A stretch of 43,915 nt of DNA from Propionicimonas sp. (GCF_029975155.1 NZ_JARKPQ010000177.1:1-43915); one strand, 5' to 3'. Shown: positions 1 through 8,034, numbered from the stretch's first letter. Numbers and translations: made by a program. Notes: generated by a model not told the origin, from the letters alone.

Positions 1-217
1 GGAGTCGTCCGAGGTGGACGTCATCCTCGAGTCCGCCGGTGACAAGAAGATCCAGGTCATCAAGGAGGTGCGCGCGCTGACCAACCTGGGCCTGAAGGAG
101 GCCAAGGACCTGGTCGAGGCCGCCCCGAAGCCGGTCCTGGAGAAGGTCGCTCGCGACGTCGCCGCCAAGGCGAAGGAGGCCCTCGAGGCCGCCGGCGCCG
201 CGGTCAGCGTGAAGTGA
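1..217 (+). CDS. rplL: Ribosomal protein bL12 (L7/L12) paralog, 3' end only
   Basis: This is the C-terminal domain of L7/L12, the mobile stalk protein that recruits translation GTPases. The 5' part lies outside the window. The frame is open from base 2 and ends in TGA at 215-217, and the GTG at 14 is an internal valine rather than a start. The visible protein includes the conserved [20 protein letters not shown] segment. It is an inverted near copy of the full rplL at 302-697: by hand alignment I count 14 base differences in 217, mostly at third codon positions, giving three protein changes (V/I, V/A, V/I). Two convergent rplL genes are unusual. The divergence argues against a simple assembly palindrome. 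Whether this copy is complete and expressed cannot be judged here. Confidence 0.9.
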   Translation, partial: ESSEVDVILESAGDKKIQVIKEVRALTNLGLKEAKDLVEAAPKPVLEKVARDVAAKAKEALEAAGAAVSVK

Positions 218-247
218 CTCTGATCAGCTGATACTGCACGCCCAGGT

Positions 248-274
248 GGCGGTGGCCCTGAGGGGGTCACCGCC
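248..274. terminator. Stem-loop between convergent rplL copies
   Basis: An 11-12 bp stem pairs GGCGGTGGCCC with GGGGTCACCGCC around a short TGAG loop, including one or two G-T pairs. It lies between the stop codons of two convergent genes (217 and 302), as expected for a bidirectional terminator. There is no clear T-tract on either side, so intrinsic termination is inferred from position and stem strength only. Confidence 0.5.
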
Positions 275-301
275 GCTTCGGCGTTCAGCTACGGCAGCCG
301 G

Positions 302-697
302 TCACTTGATGCTGACCGCGGCGCCGGCGGCCTCGAGGGCCTCCTTGGCCTTGGCGGCCGCGTCGCGGGCGACCTTCTCCAGGATCGGCTTCGGAGCGGC
401 CTCCACCAGGTCCTTGGCCTCCTTCAGGCCGAGGTTGGTGAGCGCGCGCACCTCCTTGATGACCTGGATCTTCTTGTCGCCGGCGGACTCGAGGATCACG
501 TCCACCTCGGAGGACTCCTCCACCTCCTCGGCGCCACCGGCGTCGCCGCCGGCGGCCGGGGCGGCGGCAGCCACGGCCACCGGAGCGGCCGCGGTGACAC
601 CGAAGGTGTCCTCGAACAGCTTCACGAACTCGGAGAGCTCGATCAGGGTCATCTCCTTGAAGGCGTCAAGGAGCTCGTCAGTAGTGAGCTTCGCCAT
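302..697 (-). CDS. rplL: 50S ribosomal protein bL12 (L7/L12)
   Basis: Full-length L7/L12 of 131 residues, the usual size for actinobacteria. It has an N-terminal dimerisation helix region ([13 protein letters not shown] onward), an acidic hinge rich in Ala, Gly and Glu around residues 35-65, and the conserved C-terminal domain that contacts EF-Tu and EF-G. The ATG at 695-697 is preceded by an AGAAAGGA ribosome-binding site. It follows rplJ by 17 bases in the same direction and belongs to the rplJL transcription unit. Its C-terminal half is 93-94% identical at the DNA level to the convergent partial copy at 1-217. Confidence 0.97.
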   Translation of the reverse strand: MAKLTTDELLDAFKEMTLIELSEFVKLFEDTFGVTAAAPVAVAAAAPAAGGDAGGAEEVEESSEVDVILESAGDKKIQVIKEVRALTNLGLKEAKDLVEAAPKPILEKVARDAAAKAKEALEAAGAAVSIK

Positions 698-714
698 TGT
701 CGGCGTCCTTTCTC

Positions 715-1302
715 TTATTCGGATGCAGCGTCAGCCGCGTCGGTAGTGGCCTCAACAGCGGGCGCTGCATCGGTCGCCGGGGCGTCCCCGGCCGGCTTCT
801 GGGACTTCAGGGCTTCCAGGACGCGGGCGGCCTGGGACAGCGGCGCGGCGAACAGACCAACGGCCTTGGCCAGGTTCCCGTTCATCGCACCGGCGAGCTT
901 GGCGAGGAGCACCTCGCGCGACTCGAGGTCGGCGAGCTTCTTCACCGACTCGGCGTCGAGGACACGACCGTCCATGACGCCACCCTTGATCACCAGATGC
1001 GGGTTCGCCTTGGCGAAGTCGCGCAGACCCTTCGCCACGGTGGCGACGTCACCGTGGATGAAGGCGATCGCGGTGGGGCCGGCGAACTGGTCGTCCAGGC
1101 CCTCGATGCCCGCTTCGCGGGCGGCGATCATGGTCAGCGTGTTCTTCGTCACGGCGTAGGTGGCGTCCTCACCAAGGGCCCGGCGCAGTGCCTTGAGGTC
1201 CTTGACGGTGAGTCCGCGGTACTCGGTCAGCACGGCGGCCGCGGAAGAGCTGAACTGTCCAGCCAGCTCCGCGACGGCGGCTGCCTTGTCCGGCCTCGCC
1301 AT
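715..1302 (-). CDS. rplJ: 50S ribosomal protein uL10
   Basis: Ribosomal protein L10, 195 residues, which anchors L7/L12 dimers on the large subunit. The start is the ATG at 1300-1302 ([17 protein letters not shown]), set by an AAGGAGA ribosome-binding site just upstream. An in-frame TTG further up at 1371 falls inside the leader hairpin and is rejected. The body contains the typical [16 protein letters not shown] segment. The C-terminal tail is Ala/Asp/Glu-rich, as in high-GC actinobacteria. It is the first gene of rplJL. The long upstream leader carries an attenuator-like hairpin, consistent with the known autoregulation of this operon by the L10-L12 complex. Confidence 0.97.
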   Translation of the reverse strand: MARPDKAAAVAELAGQFSSSAAAVLTEYRGLTVKDLKALRRALGEDATYAVTKNTLTMIAAREAGIEGLDDQFAGPTAIAFIHGDVATVAKGLRDFAKANPHLVIKGGVMDGRVLDAESVKKLADLESREVLLAKLAGAMNGNLAKAVGLFAAPLSQAARVLEALKSQKPAGDAPATDAAPAVEATTDAADAASE

Positions 1303-1340
1303 GGGTCTCCTTCCCATCTCTGGTTCAACGCCTCGACCGC

Positions 1341-1378
1341 GGGAAAAGGAAAAGCCCTGGTGCGCAGGCAACCAGGGC
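1341..1378 (-). terminator. Attenuator-like hairpin with U-tract in the rplJL leader
   Basis: Read on the minus strand, a perfect 8-bp stem GCCCTGGT/ACCAGGGC (1354-1361 with 1371-1378, 9-base loop) is followed at once by TTTTCCTTTT. This has the form of an intrinsic terminator, about 40 bases upstream of the rplJ ribosome-binding site. In many bacteria the L10 leader RNA binds L10 or L10-L12 and controls this operon; a terminator in that leader suggests transcription attenuation here. The structure is seen directly; the role is inference. Confidence 0.7.
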
Positions 1379-1470
1379 GAACAACTCTGACGAGCATTCA
1401 GGTTTCACCTGCGCGGGATTTGCCTTGCCTGGCGAGCCAGGCCGAGTACCAGCGGTCTACGGCAGGACGA

Positions 1471-1500
1471 ACTCTACCGAACGGTCCGCGCCCCGGCCAA
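1471..1500 (-). promoter_or_regulatory. Possible rplJL promoter
   Basis: On the minus strand TTGGCC (1495-1500) and TAGAGT (1471-1476) are separated by 18 bases, a fair match to a housekeeping promoter. It sits downstream of the long inverted repeat and upstream of the leader hairpin, where a rplJL-specific promoter would be expected. Confidence 0.35.
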
Positions 1501-1517
1501 ATCGCCCCCACCGAACG

Positions 1518-1587
1518 CCGAACGCCTCCGTTTCGGTCAAACGCCACAGCGTGGGCTGGAGCGAATGACCGGAACGGAGGCGTTCGG
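1518..1587. repeat. 21-bp inverted repeat between rplA and rplJ
   Basis: Arms 1518-1538 and 1567-1587 are complementary over 21 positions with one G-T pair, around a 28-base loop. The outer end lies 10 bases past the rplA stop codon. A stem this long at the end of the rplKA unit could terminate or process the transcript, or separate rplKA from rplJL expression. No T-tract follows it on the minus strand. Confidence 0.75.
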
Positions 1588-1597
1588 TGCGAAGCGA

Positions 1598-2299
1598 TTA
1601 CTCGGCGGACGGCTTCGTCCTGGTCGGGTCGACCGGGACGCCGGGGCCCATCGTGGAGGTGATCGTGGCCTTCTTCAGGTAGCGGCCCTTGGAGGCGCTC
1701 GGCTTGAGCCGGAGCACCTCGTCGAGCGCCGCGAAGTAGTTCTCGGTGAGCTGCTGCTCGGAGAACGACGCCTTGCCCACGATGAAGTGGAGGTTGGCGT
1801 GCCGATCCACGCGGAACTCGATCTTGCCGCCCTTGATGTCGGACACGGCCTTGGCCACGTCCATGGTCACCGTGCCGGTCTTGGGGTTCGGCATCAGGCC
1901 GCGCGGACCGAGCACCCGGCCCAGGCGGCCGACCTTGCCCATCAGGTCGGGGGTGGCGACGACGGCGTCGAAGTCGAGGTAGCCGCCGGCGATCTTGTCG
2001 ATCAGCTCGTCGGCGCCGACCTCGTCGGCGCCCGCCGCGATGGCGTCGTTGGCCTTCTCACCGGTGGCGAAGACGAGGACCCTTGCCGTCTTGCCGGTGC
2101 CGTTGGGGAGGTTCACTGTGCCCCGGACCATCTGGTCCGCCTTGCGGGGGTCGACGCCGAGCCGGAAGGCGACCTCCACGGTCTCGTCGAACTTCGCCGA
2201 CGCGTTCTTCTTGACGAGTCCAAGGGCAGCCTCGGGGCTGTACAGCTGGTTCTCGTCGATGCTCTCGGATGCGGCCCGGTAGGCCTTGCTGCGCTTCAT
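1598..2299 (-). CDS. rplA: 50S ribosomal protein uL1
   Basis: Ribosomal protein L1, 233 residues, which forms the L1 stalk at the E site and in many bacteria represses its own operon. The start chosen is the ATG at 2297-2299 ([20 protein letters not shown]), preceded by GAGAGA. An upstream in-frame start would add an arginine/proline-rich stretch with no family support. Conserved parts include [20 protein letters not shown] and [16 protein letters not shown]. It lies 88 bases downstream of rplK in the usual rplK-rplA order. Confidence 0.97.
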   Translation of the reverse strand: MKRSKAYRAASESIDENQLYSPEAALGLVKKNASAKFDETVEVAFRLGVDPRKADQMVRGTVNLPNGTGKTARVLVFATGEKANDAIAAGADEVGADELIDKIAGGYLDFDAVVATPDLMGKVGRLGRVLGPRGLMPNPKTGTVTMDVAKAVSDIKGGKIEFRVDRHANLHFIVGKASFSEQQLTENYFAALDEVLRLKPSASKGRYLKKATITSTMGPGVPVDPTRTKPSAE

Positions 2300-2387
2300 G
2301 CTGGTCTCTCTCGGTTCGTCCGGCCCTCGTGTGGACCGGTTGCCAGGCGTGGTGCGGGCGCGCGGCCCTTCCACTGGTCGGGTTGGT

Positions 2388-2819
2388 TCAGAGCTGGACG
2401 TCCACGCCCATGGACCGGGCGGTGCCGGCCACGATCTTCATGGCGGCGTCGATGTCGTTGGCGTTGAGGTCGGGCATCTTGGTGTTGGCGATCTCGCGCA
2501 CCTGGTCGGCAGTGAGCGTGCCCACCTTCTCCTTGTGCGGACGAGCGGAGCCGCTCTTCAGCCCGGCAGCCTTCTTGATCAGCTCGGCGGCCGGCGGGGT
2601 CTTCGTGATGAAGCTGAAGGTGCGGTCCTCGTAGATCGTGATCTCGACCGGGATGATCGTGCCACGCATCGCCTCGGTCTCGGCGTTGTACCGCTTGCAG
2701 AACTCCATGATGTTCACGCCGTGCGGGCCGAGCGCGGTGCCGACCGGCGGGGCAGGAGTGGCTGCGCCCGCGTTCAGGGCCACCTTGACGATGGCGGCCA
2801 CTTTCTTCTTGGGAGGCAT
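2388..2819 (-). CDS. rplK: 50S ribosomal protein uL11
   Basis: Ribosomal protein L11, 143 residues, the normal family length. It binds 23S rRNA in the GTPase-associated centre and is needed for RelA/Rel activation. The N-terminal [19 protein letters not shown] segment and the C-terminal rRNA-binding domain with the [19 protein letters not shown] region are clear. The ATG at 2817-2819 has a GAAGGA box upstream. It follows nusG in the conserved secE-nusG-rplK-rplA order, with a 73-base gap. Confidence 0.97.
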   Translation of the reverse strand: MPPKKKVAAIVKVALNAGAATPAPPVGTALGPHGVNIMEFCKRYNAETEAMRGTIIPVEITIYEDRTFSFITKTPPAAELIKKAAGLKSGSARPHKEKVGTLTADQVREIANTKMPDLNANDIDAAMKIVAGTARSMGVDVQL

Positions 2820-2892
2820 TCTGGGTTGGGTCCTTCTCGTTGGTTCCTCTTGCGGGCCGGACGACCGGTTGGCCGCCGGCGATGCGAGCGCG

Positions 2893-3714
2893 TCAGACCT
2901 TCTGGATCTGGCCGAGGGTCAGGTCGACCGGGGTCTCCCGGCCGAGGATCTCGACCAGCGCCTTGAGCCGCTGGCTGTTCGCATTGATCTCGGTGATGGT
3001 CGCGTGCACCCCGGCGAAGGGGCCCTGGACCACCATGACGGAGTCGCCGGCCTTGAAGTCGGCGATCTCGACCTTCCGGTTCCGCGGCTTCGCGCCACTG
3101 GAGGCGGCCGCCGCCCGGGCCAGGGCGGCCGGGGCGAGCATCTTCTCCACCTCTTCGAGGCTCAGCGGGACCGGGGCGTTGGCGTGGGCGACGAACCCGG
3201 TCACGGACGGCGTGTGCCGGACCGCGGCCCAGGATGCGTCGGTGAGTTCCATCCGGACCAGCACGTAGCCCGGCAGCACGGTGCGGGTGACCGACTTGCG
3301 GGCGCCGTTGCGGGTCTCGATGACCTCCTCGGTCGGCACGACGGTCTCGAAGATGTAGTCCTCCATGCCGAGCGTCTTGACCCGGTTGTCGAGGTTCTGC
3401 TTCACCCGGTTCTCCATGCCGGAGTAGGTGTGGATCACGTACCAGTCGCCGACCTGGCTGCGCAGCTGCTGGCGCAGCTCCTCGATGACCGCCTCCTCGT
3501 CGGCATCCGGAACCGCCGGCACCGGCTCGGGCTCTGGCTCCTCGCCGCCGAGATCGAGCAGCAGGTCGTCGGCCTCGGTCTCCACCGGGCCGCCGAAGTC
3601 GAGGTTCAGCTCGAGCTCGTCCGTCTCGGGCGCGTCCGGCAGGCCGAGGTCGATCTCGAAGTCGTCCGAGCCGCCGGTGCCGAAGTCGTCCTCGCCTGAA
3701 TTGTTCTCAGTCAC
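2893..3714 (-). CDS. nusG: Transcription termination/antitermination protein NusG
   Basis: NusG, 273 residues. It binds RNA polymerase and couples transcription to translation or to Rho. The first 85 residues or so are a strongly acidic extension typical of actinobacterial NusG. The NGN domain follows ([38 protein letters not shown]), and a KOW motif ([20 protein letters not shown]) lies near the C-terminus. The start is a GTG at 3712-3714 with AGGAAG upstream. It lies 21 bases downstream of secE and is presumably co-transcribed with it. Confidence 0.97.
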   Translation of the reverse strand: MTENNSGEDDFGTGGSDDFEIDLGLPDAPETDELELNLDFGGPVETEADDLLLDLGGEEPEPEPVPAVPDADEEAVIEELRQQLRSQVGDWYVIHTYSGMENRVKQNLDNRVKTLGMEDYIFETVVPTEEVIETRNGARKSVTRTVLPGYVLVRMELTDASWAAVRHTPSVTGFVAHANAPVPLSLEEVEKMLAPAALARAAAASSGAKPRNRKVEIADFKAGDSVMVVQGPFAGVHATITEINANSQRLKALVEILGRETPVDLTLGQIQKV

Positions 3715-3735
3715 TACCTACTCACTTCCTCGTCG

Positions 3736-4146
3736 TCAGCCCAGGGCCTTCAGCATCAACCAGCCGAACGCGAGGTCCAGCACGGCGACGATGCCGATCA
3801 TGATCAGGACGAACACCAGGACGACGACGAAGTACTGCTGAAGCTGGTTGCCGGTCGGCCAGACCACCTTCTTCAGCTCCGCGACCGACTCACGCACGAA
3901 CTGGGCCGGCGTGGTCCGCCGCTGTTCGTCGTCCGTTCCCGCCCGGCGCTGTCTGGGCGTGGCATGGCCCTTGCCGGCCGGCTGCTCCGCCTCCGTCCGG
4001 CGGACCGGGCGGGCGCTGGCAGCGGCGAGCGCGACCTGCTCCTCCTCGGTCAACTCCACGTCGTCCAGCCCCATGGCCGCGAGGTCGAGGTCGTCGGTGG
4101 GGTCGCGAGGGACATCGGCGTCTGCCAACTCCGGTTCGTCCGCCAC
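3736..4146 (-). CDS. secE: Preprotein translocase subunit SecE
   Basis: SecE, 136 residues. It is the small essential subunit that clamps SecY in the Sec translocon. The first 75 residues are a long, charged, low-complexity extension common in actinobacteria. The conserved core follows (FVRESVAELKKVVWPTGNQL), then one membrane helix of hydrophobic residues from about 107 to 132. The start is GTG at 4144-4146 with AAGGA upstream. It lies between tRNA-Trp and nusG, the classic arrangement. Confidence 0.95.
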   Translation of the reverse strand: MADEPELADADVPRDPTDDLDLAAMGLDDVELTEEEQVALAAASARPVRRTEAEQPAGKGHATPRQRRAGTDDEQRRTTPAQFVRESVAELKKVVWPTGNQLQQYFVVVLVFVLIMIGIVAVLDLAFGWLMLKALG

Positions 4147-4210
4147 GGGCCGTCCTTACTGTCGCTGTCGTGGGTGATGCTGGCCGGTCGTCGAGCCGAC
4201 GGCTGCCCAG

Positions 4211-4283
<73 letters not shown>

Positions 4284-4355
4284 TCGACGACCCCACCAGC
4301 GGGTACCCGGCGCCTCGTGGGCATGGGCCAGCAGGTGATGGTCACCAAGTACAGG

Positions 4356-4384
4356 ATTGTAAGGGTTTTGCACAGGCGAGTCGA
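4356..4384 (-). promoter_or_regulatory. Promoter for tRNA-Trp-secE-nusG
   Basis: On the minus strand TCGACT (4379-4384) and TACAAT (4356-4361) are spaced by 17 bases, a good match to the principal sigma factor consensus. It lies about 70 bases upstream of tRNA-Trp and directly after the hairpin ending the aminotransferase gene. Confidence 0.6.
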
Positions 4385-4414
4385 ACCGGACGGGCGCCCG
4401 GCGACCCGCCCGGT
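4385..4414 (-). terminator. Hairpin after the aminotransferase gene
   Basis: A 10-bp stem (4385-4394 with 4405-4414, one G-T pair) begins one base after the aminotransferase stop codon and is flanked by the tRNA-Trp promoter. It probably insulates the two units. There is no long U-tract. Confidence 0.45.
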
Positions 4415-4415
4415 G

Positions 4416-5612
4416 TCACAGCACGGCAGCGATCGACGCGGCCACCCGGTCGACGTTGCCGGGGTTCAGCGCGGCGACGCAGATCCGGCCGGCGTCGGTG
4501 CCGTACACACCGTGCACCTCGCGCAACTGCTGCATCTGCGCCGCCGACAGACCGCAGTAGCTGAACATGCCGACCTGGTCGGCGATGAACCCGAAGTCAC
4601 GGCCGGCACCGGCAGCGGCCAGCGCATCCACCAGCGCCGTGCGCATCGAGCGGATCCGCAGCCGCATGCCCTCCAGTTCGCTCTCCCACACCCCGCGCAG
4701 GTCGGGATCGGCGAGCACCGTGGCCACCACCGCCGCGCCGTGGGTGGGCGGGTTGGAGTAGATCGTGCGGATGGTCACCTTCACCTGGGAGAGGACGCGG
4801 GCGGCCTCGTCCGCGTCCGCGGCCACGATGCTCAGGCCGCCGACCCGCTCGCCGTACAGGCTGAAGCTCTTGCTGAACGACGACGCGACCAGCATCGGGA
4901 TGCCGAGCGCCGCGAACCGGTCGATCACCGCGCGGTCGGGCTCGATGCCGGCGGCAAAGCCCTGGTAGGCGAGGTCGAGGAACGGGACGAGCCGGCGCGC
5001 GGCCACCACCTCCGCCACCTGCGCCCAGTCGGCGCCGGACAGGTCGTACCCGGTGGGGTTGTGGCAACAGGCGTGCAGCACGACGACCGTCCCCGGCTCG
5101 GCGGCGGACAGGTCGGCGACCATGCCGGCCACGTCGACTCCGCCGAGAGCCGGCGCGTAGTACCGGTAGCTGCGGACGTCGAAGCCCGCGCGGCTGAACA
5201 GCGCCTGGTGGTTCTCCCAGGACGGGTCGGAGATCAGCACGGTCGGCAGGGCGTCCGTCCGGCGGAGGAACTCCGCGCCGAGCTTCAACGCACCGGTGCC
5301 ACCCAGCCCCTGGACGGTGACCACCCGGGCCGAGGCGACCGGCTCGGAGTCCGCGCCGAACACGAGCTCCCGCACGCCCCTGGTGTAGGCGGGCAACCCG
5401 TCGATCGGCAGATAGCCGCGAGGCGTGGGCGCGGCCGCGAGGCCGGCCTCCGCCGCGCGCACGCAGTCCAGCAGCGGCACCTTCCCGTCCTCGCCCAGAT
5501 AGACGCCCACACCGAGGTTCACCTTGTCCGGGCGCGGGTCTGCCACGAAGGCCTCGGTCAGGCCGAGGATCGGGTCGCGGGGTGCCAGCGGGACGTTCGC
5601 CAGGATGCTCAC
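4416..5612 (-). CDS. Aspartate/aromatic aminotransferase, class I
   Basis: PLP-dependent aminotransferase of 398 residues, close to the AspC/TyrB family length; it would interconvert aspartate or aromatic amino acids with their 2-oxo acids. The N-terminal LGLTEAFVADPRPDKVNLGV, the HACCHNPTGYDLSG loop and the PLP-lysine motif ASSFSKSFSLYGERVGGLS (Lys248) are present. I set the start at GTG 5610-5612 (MSILANVPLAPRDP) because GAAAGGAAG lies 9 bases upstream; an upstream in-frame start at 5642 has no such site. The family assignment is firm. Whether aspartate or aromatic substrates are preferred cannot be read from the sequence. Confidence 0.9.
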   Translation of the reverse strand: MSILANVPLAPRDPILGLTEAFVADPRPDKVNLGVGVYLGEDGKVPLLDCVRAAEAGLAAAPTPRGYLPIDGLPAYTRGVRELVFGADSEPVASARVVTVQGLGGTGALKLGAEFLRRTDALPTVLISDPSWENHQALFSRAGFDVRSYRYYAPALGGVDVAGMVADLSAAEPGTVVVLHACCHNPTGYDLSGADWAQVAEVVAARRLVPFLDLAYQGFAAGIEPDRAVIDRFAALGIPMLVASSFSKSFSLYGERVGGLSIVAADADEAARVLSQVKVTIRTIYSNPPTHGAAVVATVLADPDLRGVWESELEGMRLRIRSMRTALVDALAAAGAGRDFGFIADQVGMFSYCGLSAAQMQQLREVHGVYGTDAGRICVAALNPGNVDRVAASIAAVL

Positions 5613-5645
5613 GGGTGGTCTTCCTTTCACGGGCCGCGGCAAAGT

Positions 5646-6683
5646 CTACGGGTCGAGCGTCATGCCGATCAGGACCGGTTCCGGAACCAGGCTGATGTCG
5701 TAGGCGTGTCGCACGCCGTCGCGGATCTCGCGGGCCAGCGCAACGACGTCCGCTGCCGACGCCCCGCCCCGGTTGGTCACCGCGAGGGTGTGGCGGGTGG
5801 AGAGCCGGGCGAGTCCCGCGCCGTAGCCACGACTGAAGCCCGCGTGCTCGATCAGCCAGGCGGCGCTGGTCTTCACCCGTCCGTCCGGCTGGGGATAGCG
5901 GGGGGCCTCCGCGGGCAGGGCGTCCACGACCGCGGTGTCCACGACCGGGTTGGTGAAGAAGCTGCCGGCGCTCCAGGTGTCGCGGTCGGCGGCGTCCAGC
6001 ACCATGCCCTTGCTGCGCCGCAGCTCCAGGACCGCCTCGCGCACGTCGCCCAGCGGCACCCGCGCGCCGGGCTCGACGCCCAGCACCCGGGCGAGCTCCG
6101 CGTAGCGCACGGGGGCGGACAGCGTGCCCAGTGCGAACTGGAAGCTCACCGACAGCACCACGAACCGGTCCGGGGTCGCCTTGAACAGCGAACTGCGGTA
6201 GCCGAAGTGGCACTCGGCGGCGCTGCGGGTGACCACCCGCTGGTCCTGCCGGTCCCAGACCCGCACCCGGGCGATCGTCTGGGAGACCTCCTGACCGTAG
6301 GCGCCGACGTTCTGGATCGGAGTGGCGCCGACCAGGCCGGGAATCCCGGACAGTGCCTCGACGCCGACGCGCTCGGCGGCCACGGTGGCCTCGACGAAGG
6401 CGTCCCACGGCTCCCCCGCCGCGACGCTGACGAAGGCGCCCGAGCAGGCGGCGACGTCCTCGGTGTGGACGCCACGCAGCCGTCCGGTGTGCACGACCGT
6501 GCCGTCGAAACCGGCGTCGGCGACGACGACGTTGGAGCCGCCACCGAGCACCAGGACGGGCTCCCCCGCCGCGTCCGCCGCCCGGACGACGTCGATCAGG
6601 TCGGCCTCGGTCTCGGGTTCCACCCATCGCCGCGCCGGACCCCCGACGCGCAGTGTGGTGTGGTCGGCGAGCCGCTCAGCCAA
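5646..6683 (-). CDS. murB: UDP-N-acetylenolpyruvoylglucosamine reductase
   Basis: MurB, 345 residues. It is a FAD enzyme that reduces UDP-GlcNAc-enolpyruvate to UDP-MurNAc in peptidoglycan synthesis. The FAD-binding LVLGGGSNVVVADAGFDGTV, the SGIPGLVGATPIQNVGAYGQ segment and the SAGSFFTNPVV motif with the catalytic serine are visible, and a final Glu lies in VPEPVLIG. The start is TTG at 6681-6683, overlapping the hadB stop by 8 bases, with GAGGTG upstream, so translation is probably coupled. The arrangement hadA-hadB-murB recurs in actinobacteria. Confidence 0.95.
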   Translation of the reverse strand: MAERLADHTTLRVGGPARRWVEPETEADLIDVVRAADAAGEPVLVLGGGSNVVVADAGFDGTVVHTGRLRGVHTEDVAACSGAFVSVAAGEPWDAFVEATVAAERVGVEALSGIPGLVGATPIQNVGAYGQEVSQTIARVRVWDRQDQRVVTRSAAECHFGYRSSLFKATPDRFVVLSVSFQFALGTLSAPVRYAELARVLGVEPGARVPLGDVREAVLELRRSKGMVLDAADRDTWSAGSFFTNPVVDTAVVDALPAEAPRYPQPDGRVKTSAAWLIEHAGFSRGYGAGLARLSTRHTLAVTNRGGASAADVVALAREIRDGVRHAYDISLVPEPVLIGMTLDP

Positions 6684-7086
6684 GTCGCACCTCGGCCACC
6701 GCGGAGCTCAGCACCTTGGCCCCGTCGCAGCGGGCCTCGATGGCGACCGCGGCCACACCGTCCGCGACGGCGGTGACGGTAGCGCCGAAATCGACCACCG
6801 CGCCGGTGTCCGCGGGCACAACCACCGGCTTGGTGAACCGGACGGTGTAGCTGAGCACGCGGCCGGGGTCGCCCGCCCAGTCGGAGACGACCCGCAGTGC
6901 GGTGCCCATCGTCAGCATGCCGTGGGCGATCACGTCCGGCAGCCCGAGGGCTGCCGCCGCCGCGTCCGACCAGTGGATGGGGTTGAAGTCGCCGGACGCC
7001 CCGGCGTAGCGGACGAGGTCGGCGCGGGTGAACGTCCGGGAGAAGCCCGGCAGCACCTGCCCGGCCTGCGCTGCCAGGGGGCTCAT
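6676..7086 (-). CDS. MaoC-like (3R)-hydroxyacyl dehydratase subunit, HadB type
   Basis: A 136-residue hot-dog-fold dehydratase with the full hydratase-2 motif (GDFNPIHWSD followed by IAHGMLTMG). It is therefore probably the catalytic partner of a HadA/HadB heterodimer that dehydrates beta-hydroxyacyl chains in type II fatty-acid synthesis. The start is the ATG at 7084-7086, overlapping the hadA stop (ATGA). A longer in-frame start inside hadA is rejected. In this family HadA usually lacks the Asp/His pair that HadB supplies, and that is the pattern here. Confidence 0.85.
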   Translation of the reverse strand: MSPLAAQAGQVLPGFSRTFTRADLVRYAGASGDFNPIHWSDAAAAALGLPDVIAHGMLTMGTALRVVSDWAGDPGRVLSYTVRFTKPVVVPADTGAVVDFGATVTAVADGVAAVAIEARCDGAKVLSSAVAEVRLG

Positions 7087-7514
7087 GCCGCCTCCTCCGT
7101 CGCGGTGTGCACCAGGGTCGAGGTGGCCGTGCACAACACCTCGCCGGAGGCGTTGGCCAGTTCCACGGCGATGGTGATGATCGCCATCGCGCCGCGGACC
7201 CGGACCTTGGCGATGCCCAGGGTCGCGGTGACCTCGTCGCCCGCGCGGAGCGGACGCCGCCAGTCGAACCGCTGGTCGGCGTGCACCGTGCGGCTGAGGC
7301 TGAGCTCGAGCTCGGGATCGGCGAACATCGCGTCCCAGGCCGCGGAGGCCAGCACGACGGCGAACGTCGGCGGGGCGATCGGGGCGTCGCCGGCGTACGC
7401 GGGGTTGTCGGCGTCGCCGAGCGCTGCGGCGAACTCCGCGATCTTGGCGCGACTCACCTCGTACGGCGCCGTGGCCGGGTAGGTGCGCCCGGCGTGGTCT
7501 TCACTGATCGGCAT
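7083..7514 (-). CDS. MaoC-like dehydratase subunit, HadA type
   Basis: A 143-residue hot-dog protein with an N-terminal MaoC-type fold (YEVSRAKIAEFAAALGDAD, then PPTFAVVLASAAWDAM). The catalytic D-x4-H dehydratase motif is absent, as expected for the substrate-binding partner HadA. It starts with ATG at 7512-7514 and overlaps the catalytic hadB by 4 bases. Together they match the HadAB dehydratase of actinobacterial FAS-II; in mycobacteria hadA also follows rpmG. Confidence 0.85.
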   Translation of the reverse strand: MPISEDHAGRTYPATAPYEVSRAKIAEFAAALGDADNPAYAGDAPIAPPTFAVVLASAAWDAMFADPELELSLSRTVHADQRFDWRRPLRAGDEVTATLGIAKVRVRGAMAIITIAVELANASGEVLCTATSTLVHTATEEAA

Positions 7515-7534
7515 GTGCTCAGGGTATCGGGACG

Positions 7535-7565
7535 AAAGAAGCCGCCCGCGGATGCGGACGGCTTC
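7535..7565 (-). terminator. Intrinsic terminator of the tRNA-Thr/tRNA-Met/rpmG unit
   Basis: On the minus strand a 12-bp stem (7554-7565 with 7538-7549, one G-T pair, 4-base loop) is followed by TTTC. It begins 17 bases after the rpmG stop and ends 20 bases before the hadA start. Confidence 0.75.
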
Positions 7566-7581
7566 GGCGAGGTCGCTGAGG

Positions 7582-7752
7582 TCAGCGAGTCTCGCGGTGC
7601 GCGGTGTGCGCGTGGCACTTGGGGCAGAACTTCTTCAGTTCCATCCGGTCGGGATCATTGCGCCGGTTCTTCTTGGTGATGTAGTTGCGCTCCTTGCACT
7701 GCGTGCACGCCAAGGTGATCTTGGGCCGGACATCGGCTTGCTTCTTGGCCAT
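7582..7752 (-). CDS. rpmG: 50S ribosomal protein bL33
   Basis: Ribosomal protein L33, 56 residues ([19 protein letters not shown] onward), ending [10 protein letters not shown]. It has four cysteines in two pairs (CTQC and CPKC), so it is the zinc-binding type. The ATG at 7750-7752 has AGAGGAA upstream. It is co-directional with tRNA-Met and tRNA-Thr just upstream and ends before a strong terminator. Confidence 0.95.
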   Translation of the reverse strand: MAKKQADVRPKITLACTQCKERNYITKKNRRNDPDRMELKKFCPKCHAHTAHRETR

Positions 7753-7785
7753 CGGCTTCCTCTTTCCCTACGTATGCCTTCTCGG

Positions 7786-7858
7786 TAGCGGGAGCGGGAC
7801 TTGAACCCGCGACACAGCGATTATGAGCCGCTTGCTCTACCGCCTGAGCTATCCCGCC
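7786..7858 (-). tRNA. tRNA-Met (CAT anticodon)
   Basis: A 73-base cloverleaf on the minus strand. The acceptor pairs GGCGGGA with TCCCGCT (first pair G-T), the discriminator is A, and the anticodon loop reads CTCATAA. The D and T arms are regular. A CAT anticodon could also mark a lysidine-modified Ile tRNA, but the context next to rpmG and tRNA-Thr favours elongator Met. Confidence 0.9.
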
Positions 7859-7919
7859 CCAGCTCCGGAACTCCAGTGTGCCTGGTTGACGGGCGGTAAC
7901 TCCGTCTTTCCGGACGCAG

Positions 7920-7992
7920 AGCCCCCATGCGGAATCGAACCGCAGACCTTCTCCTTACCATGGAGACGCTCTGCCGACTGAGCTATAGGGGC
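7920..7992 (-). tRNA. tRNA-Thr (GGT anticodon)
   Basis: A 73-base cloverleaf on the minus strand. The acceptor pairs GCCCCTA with TGGGGGC, the discriminator is T, and the anticodon loop ATGGTAA sits on a TCTCC/GGAGA stem. It lies 61 bases upstream of tRNA-Met and is probably co-transcribed with it and rpmG. Confidence 0.95.
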
Positions 7993-8005
7993 CGGACGGG
8001 GGTTG

Positions 8006-8034
8006 ACACTACCGTAGCGGCGGCACACCGCCAA
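8006..8034 (-). promoter_or_regulatory. Promoter for tRNA-Thr/tRNA-Met/rpmG
   Basis: On the minus strand TTGGCG (8029-8034) and TAGTGT (8006-8011) are spaced by 17 bases, about 15 bases ahead of tRNA-Thr. It lies inside the last codons of the uracil-DNA glycosylase gene. Confidence 0.55.

Noticed and set aside
1..697. The facing rplL copies as an assembly artefact
   Set aside because: The arms differ at 14 positions, mostly synonymous, which a folded or chimeric read would not produce. It is kept as a real duplication, though long reads would settle it.
1303..1371. A longer rplJ starting at TTG 1371
   Set aside because: It would translate through the leader hairpin and add 23 residues absent from the family; the ATG at 1302 has a strong ribosome-binding site.
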